From positions 1-8,211 of the forward strand of contig CAYXLI010000065.1 in NCBI GenBank assembly GCA_964464925.1: DNA of 8,211 nt, given 5' to 3'. Positions 5,270-8,211 of this stretch are shown piece after piece. This DNA is from CAYXLI01 sp964464925 (GTDB taxonomy: Bacteria; Acidobacteriota; Terriglobia; Bryobacterales; Bryobacteraceae). The notes under the pieces were generated by a model. That model ran no database searches and was not told the DNA's origin. It was given only the letters and a program-made list of their open reading frames with translations. Position numbers and translations under genes: made by a program. Position 1 is the first letter of the stretch; each line of letters starts with the position of its first letter.

Positions 5270-7768
5270 CTATTCCGCCCGAAGGGCCTGAATCACGTCT
5301 ACGCGTGCTGCCCGCAGCGCGGGCCAGGCGGACGCCACGATGGCCGCCGCCAACAGCACTCCCGCCGCACCGGATATGACCCACACTCCCGGCATTCTCA
5401 CGGACTCCAACCACGCGCCGGCCGCACGTTGCAGCGCGGCGCCGGCCGCCAGCCCGACTCCAATTCCCGCGGCGGTGAGGATCGCTCCCTCTGCGATCAC
5501 ACGTACCAGCAACTGACGAGGCTGCGACCCAATGGCGAGCCGTATGCCGAATTCCCGAGTGCGCGCGCTCACCGAAAAAGCGAGCACGCCGCCCACGCCC
5601 ACCACCGCGATCGCCAAAGCCACCACCGCGAATCCACCGAAAACGAGGGCGTTCAAACGGTCGGGCGTGAGCACCTCCGCGCGAACATCCTCGAGCGTGG
5701 CGGCTCGCTCCACGGGCTGGTCCACGGACAGATTGCGGATTGTGCGCGTGATCGGAGTGATCAGTGCGTTGGGGTCGGACCGCACGTGAACGAAGAGCCG
5801 GCCTCCAAACAACGGTCCCTGTCCGAACGGCATGTAGACGGTGAGTGTCGGGCGTGGAATCAGGTGCTCATCGTCAATATCGGCGGCCACACCGATGACC
5901 CGCATCGGTACCGCTTTCATGTCGATGAAACGGATCACCGGGTCGGTCCAGGTGACGTGCCGATTGAGCACTTCCTGCGTGGGGAACATCCGTCGCGCGG
6001 CGCTCTGGCTGATGATCGCGACCGGTTCGCTGCCCTTGCGATCCTCGTCGTTGAAGTCACGCCCCGCAACCAGGGGGACCCCGAGGGCGGCGAAGAATCC
6101 TGGAGAAATGATGCGGAAATGGCCGCGCGGATCCTCCTCGGCAGTGCCGCGGGCGTACCCTTCGGCCGTGAATTGGAGGCCGGGACCGAACTGCCTGCCT
6201 TCCCGCCAGGGCGTGAGCACGCCTAGCGCGACCCCATCGACGCCGGGCAGTTCGTGGACCTTGCGCATCGCCTCCCTGTAAAATCCAACGACCTGTTCGT
6301 CGCTGCGGCCATAACTGATCACGGGAACATTGATGGAGAGCACCCGGCGGGTATCGATGCCGGTATCGACTGCCTGCAGTGCGAGCAGGGTTTTGATGAG
6401 CATGGCCGCGCCCGCCAGCAGCACGAAGGATGCGGCGATCTGCGTGATGGCAAAGGCGCGGAGGCGGCCGTTGGCTCCGGCTGTCACCCGCGTGCTGGAG
6501 GTGGAGAGGCTGATGGCGCGTGAAGGGTCGCCGGCGGGCAGCCGGGGCACGAAGGCGAGCAGAACAGCGGCCGCAAGCGCCATCCCGGCACTCACCCAGA
6601 GCATGCTGGAATCGACCGTGAGGTCTAGGGCGCGGATGGAGAAGCGGGAAGCGTAACGCCCCAGGATCGCGACCATCGGCGCCGTACTGAGAACTCCAAG
6701 AGCGGCTCCCCCGCCACAGAGCAGCAGGCTTTCAGCGAGCAGGACGCGGCGTAACGCGCCGTTGCTGGCGCCCAGTGCCGTGCGGATCACCAACTCACCT
6801 TCCCGGCGGATGTTGCGCGCCAGGATCAGATTGGCGACGTTCGAGCAGGCGATCATGAAGACCAGCCCGGAAGCGGCCAGCAAAACCCAAAGTACGGTGC
6901 GGGCCTTGGACGTGATCTGATCGCGCAGCAGGAACGCGTCGATGCGATACCCGTCTTTGGCAGGGTAGGCTTCGGGGTGCTGCTTGAGCATAGCCGCATG
7001 GGCCACGCGCAGTTCGGCGCGGGCCTGTTCGAGGGTTGCGCCGGGGGCGAGGCGGCCGAACAACTCAGTCATGCGGTGGACGCGTCCGGTGACCATCGTG
7101 GCCGAGAGGTGGTGCGGGCTGGTCACGATGTTGGCGATGAGTTCGGTTTCGGCGGGATAGGGAACGGAGGGCTCGAGAACGCCGATGATCGTGGCGCTGC
7201 GCGCGCCGAAGGAACCGAGGCGTACGACCTTTCCTATGACGGAGGGGTCGCTCTTGAGCGCCCGGGTCCAGAAGCGGTAGGTGAGCACGACCGCGCCCGC
7301 GGCATTCGGTCCGTCGTCTTGCGTATCGATCAGACGGCCGAGCACGGGGCGGAGGCCCATCACCTCGAAGAAGTTGCCGCTGACCACGCCGGCCTGCACT
7401 TCGCGCGGTTCGCCGAGCCCGTTGACCGTGAAGCCCACGGTCGAGAATTCGCCGAATGTGCTGAAGGATTTCACGCTTTGACGAAGATCCTGGACTTCGG
7501 GCACGGAGAAAGCGGTGCTCTCCGTGCCCAGTCCGGGCGCGCCCTGCCGCAGGTAGACCAGGCGGTCCTCGCCGCGATTCACGAGGGGCCGCAGCAGAAC
7601 TCCACGGACAAGCGTAAAGATGGCTGCATTGGCGCCGATCCCGAGCGCCAGCGTGAGCACGACCGTGATGGTTAGACCCTTGGCTCCGGCGAGCGACCGG
7701 ACCGCATACTTGAAATCGCGCGCGAACATTCCCACAACGCTACCCAGACCGGTTGATTGAGATCTCAT
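5270..7768 (-). CDS. ADOP-type permease, MacB/FtsX-like tandem duplication
   Basis: An 832-residue inner-membrane protein of the acidobacterial duplicated orphan permease type. It carries two copies of the MacB-like unit (one membrane helix, a periplasmic domain, then an FtsX domain with three helices). Helices lie near 31-55, 291-317, 343-371, 388-408, 436-460, 705-732, 757-777 and 793-815. Diagnostic strings are ALGIGANAAIFTLVRGVLLR (41-60), ACSNVANLILAR (307-318), EGELVIRTALGAS (323-335), TREFGIRLAIGSQPRQLL (737-754) and the typical family ending ARVDVIQALRAE (821-832). Periplasmic domains cover about 60-285 and 465-700. Relatives work with a separate ATPase to move substrates or force across the envelope; no ATPase gene is present here, as is usual for this group, and the substrate is unknown. 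It lacks the extra N-terminal extension found in many ADOP proteins. The start at 7768 is supported by AGAAAGG at a 6-base spacing; Met14 (7729) is a weaker alternative. Length and frame appear intact. Confidence 0.93.
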   Translation of the reverse strand: MRSQSTGLGSVVGMFARDFKYAVRSLAGAKGLTITVVLTLALGIGANAAIFTLVRGVLLRPLVNRGEDRLVYLRQGAPGLGTESTAFSVPEVQDLRQSVKSFSTFGEFSTVGFTVNGLGEPREVQAGVVSGNFFEVMGLRPVLGRLIDTQDDGPNAAGAVVLTYRFWTRALKSDPSVIGKVVRLGSFGARSATIIGVLEPSVPYPAETELIANIVTSPHHLSATMVTGRVHRMTELFGRLAPGATLEQARAELRVAHAAMLKQHPEAYPAKDGYRIDAFLLRDQITSKARTVLWVLLAASGLVFMIACSNVANLILARNIRREGELVIRTALGASNGALRRVLLAESLLLCGGGAALGVLSTAPMVAILGRYASRFSIRALDLTVDSSMLWVSAGMALAAAVLLAFVPRLPAGDPSRAISLSTSSTRVTAGANGRLRAFAITQIAASFVLLAGAAMLIKTLLALQAVDTGIDTRRVLSINVPVISYGRSDEQVVGFYREAMRKVHELPGVDGVALGVLTPWREGRQFGPGLQFTAEGYARGTAEEDPRGHFRIISPGFFAALGVPLVAGRDFNDEDRKGSEPVAIISQSAARRMFPTQEVLNRHVTWTDPVIRFIDMKAVPMRVIGVAADIDDEHLIPRPTLTVYMPFGQGPLFGGRLFVHVRSDPNALITPITRTIRNLSVDQPVERAATLEDVRAEVLTPDRLNALVFGGFAVVALAIAVVGVGGVLAFSVSARTREFGIRLAIGSQPRQLLVRVIAEGAILTAAGIGVGLAAGAALQRAAGAWLESVRMPGVWVISGAAGVLLAAAIVASAWPALRAARVDVIQALRAE

Positions 7769-7774
7769 GCAAAA

Positions 7775-7781
7775 CCTTTCT
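7775..7781 (-). promoter_or_regulatory. Ribosome binding site of the permease
   Basis: AGAAAGG on the minus strand, six bases (TTTTGC) before the ATG at 7768-7766. It is the reason to prefer this start over the internal Met14. Confidence 0.6.
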
Positions 7782-7785
7782 TCCT

Positions 7786-7795
7786 ACTGTACAGT
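7786..7795. promoter_or_regulatory. Perfect palindrome ACTGTACAGT upstream of the permease
   Basis: A perfect 10-base palindrome centred 22-23 bases upstream of the permease ATG and only four bases from its Shine-Dalgarno. A dimeric repressor bound here would block transcription or ribosome access. TGTA/TACA half-sites occur in operators of the BlaI and PadR families, and ADOP genes are often found beside PadR-type regulators, but no regulator gene is visible in the window. LexA boxes use CTGT and ACAG half-sites with eight bases between them, which is not the case here. The assignment as an operator is inference. Confidence 0.4.
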
Positions 7796-7807
7796 CGTTT
7801 CGCACTG

Positions 7808-7825
7808 CCGGATTTCGACATCCGG
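7808..7825. repeat. Short perfect hairpin in the divergent spacer
   Basis: CCGGAT-TTCGAC-ATCCGG gives a 6-base perfect stem with a 6-base loop, 40-57 bases upstream of the permease start. No T-run follows on either strand closely enough for a convincing terminator. It could be a leader hairpin or a second operator. Confidence 0.35.
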
Positions 7826-7911
7826 GCCAGAAACTTTTCGGCTGCTCTTTGGGGCGCGGTGTGCCGGTACCTTCTGACAACAGGATAAGGGTGACGCGAG
7901 ATATGTCCTCA

Positions 7912-7940
7912 TTGGTCGACACGTGTTTTGCCGATATATT
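7912..7940 (+). promoter_or_regulatory. Weak sigma-70-like promoter candidate
   Basis: TTGGTC (7912-7917), a 17-base spacer and TATATT (7935-7940). The -10 matches consensus at five of six positions, the -35 at only three. It would read toward the gene at 8188, leaving an untranslated leader of about 240 bases, so it may be chance. Confidence 0.2.
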
Positions 7941-8167
7941 GAACCTGGCGCGAAAGCGGACGCAGAACGCGAACCGCTGAAGCGCTCCGTCCGTATCGCG
8001 CGCGATCCAGGAGCAACGTCCGCGTAAACTCCGATAAACATGCCTACCAATCGCGCTGACTACAGACGCAGTACGGCGCGAGCGCCAGTGTCCCACAGGC
8101 TAAATTCACGGCGAAACGCGGAACGATCGGGCTCCGGTTTCTCGTATGCCTCCATCGGACCATCCGA

Positions 8168-8176
8168 AGAGGAGGT
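8168..8176 (+). promoter_or_regulatory. Strong ribosome binding site of the right-edge gene
   Basis: AGAGGAGGT is nearly the full anti-Shine-Dalgarno complement. It lies 11 bases before ATG 8188 and 15 before the out-of-frame ATG 8192, which favours the first. Confidence 0.55.
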
Positions 8177-8187
8177 ATCCTGCGGCA

Positions 8188-8211
8188 ATGGATGCAACAT
8201 ATTCCGGCTAT
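8188..8211 (+). CDS. Start of a gene leaving the window, product unknown
   Basis: Only eight codons are present: M-D-A-T-Y-S-G-Y, still open at the window end. The support is positional: a strong AGGAGGT-type ribosome binding site at a workable 11-base spacing and a location divergent to the permease. The first residues are polar, so a standard signal peptide does not start immediately. Nothing can be said about function. Confidence 0.5.

Larger units (their letters stand above)
7769..8187. other. Divergent intergenic region
   Basis: This 419-base spacer separates the minus-strand permease from a plus-strand gene starting at 8188. Frames on both strands give unconvincing translations without start signals, so I regard it as non-coding. 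It should hold two opposed promoters. It contains the palindrome and hairpin next to the permease and a possible plus-strand promoter near 7912-7940. Confidence 0.5.

Noticed and set aside
4855..5379. Long plus-strand frames through the GC-rich spacer and the end of the permease gene
   Set aside because: Low-complexity Arg- and Pro-rich translation, antisense to the permease at its right end, no start signals.
5429..7675. Several plus-strand frames of up to 265 codons inside the permease gene
   Set aside because: All lie opposite a well-supported 832-residue gene with clear family motifs; they are rich in Arg, His and Gly as expected for antisense of GC-rich coding DNA.
7740..8096. Minus-strand frames of 88 and 118 codons in the divergent spacer
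   Set aside because: Translations are compositionally odd and lack start signals, one runs into the permease start, and the region must hold promoters for both flanking genes.

Overview
The window looks like a chromosomal stretch from an Acidobacteriota bacterium, most likely of the Solibacter/Bryobacter type. Three things point there: a large MacB/FtsX-like permease of the acidobacterial duplicated orphan permease (ADOP) kind, an outer-membrane barrel protein built from two barrel types I recall as common in that phylum, and a small secreted protein of a type I also recall from it. This is recognition from memory, with no database search. The DNA is moderately GC-rich, most so in the permease gene.

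Left part (1-3075). All credible coding is on the minus strand. From right to left these are: a probably frameshifted secreted-protein gene (3075-2541); a signal-peptide outer-membrane protein (2544-1282) whose start overlaps the stop of that broken frame in an ATGA arrangement; a roughly 380-base spacer; and a small secreted protein (901-437). Bases 1-436 hold no gene I can support.

Middle part (3076-5269). A damaged plus-strand gene of unknown function (3175-3536, apparent nonsense codon plus frameshift) converges on a minus-strand methyltransferase (4623-3574) that carries an extra beta-rich C-terminal domain. A gene-poor, GC-rich stretch (4624-5269) follows, containing two degenerate copies of a block about 155 bases apart.

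Right part (5270-8211). The ADOP-type permease runs 7768-5270 on the minus strand, with a good ribosome binding site and a perfect 10-base palindrome just upstream. A 419-base divergent spacer separates it from the first eight codons of a plus-strand gene that leaves the window at 8211 and has a near-perfect Shine-Dalgarno sequence.

The genes do not form one obvious pathway. Envelope functions dominate: an outer-membrane barrel, secreted proteins and an inner-membrane permease. I see no RNA genes, CRISPR arrays, insertion sequences or phage genes. The most unusual items are the tandem double barrel, the methyltransferase with its appended domain, the two broken genes and the palindrome at the permease start. 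I found no convincing new multi-gene system.
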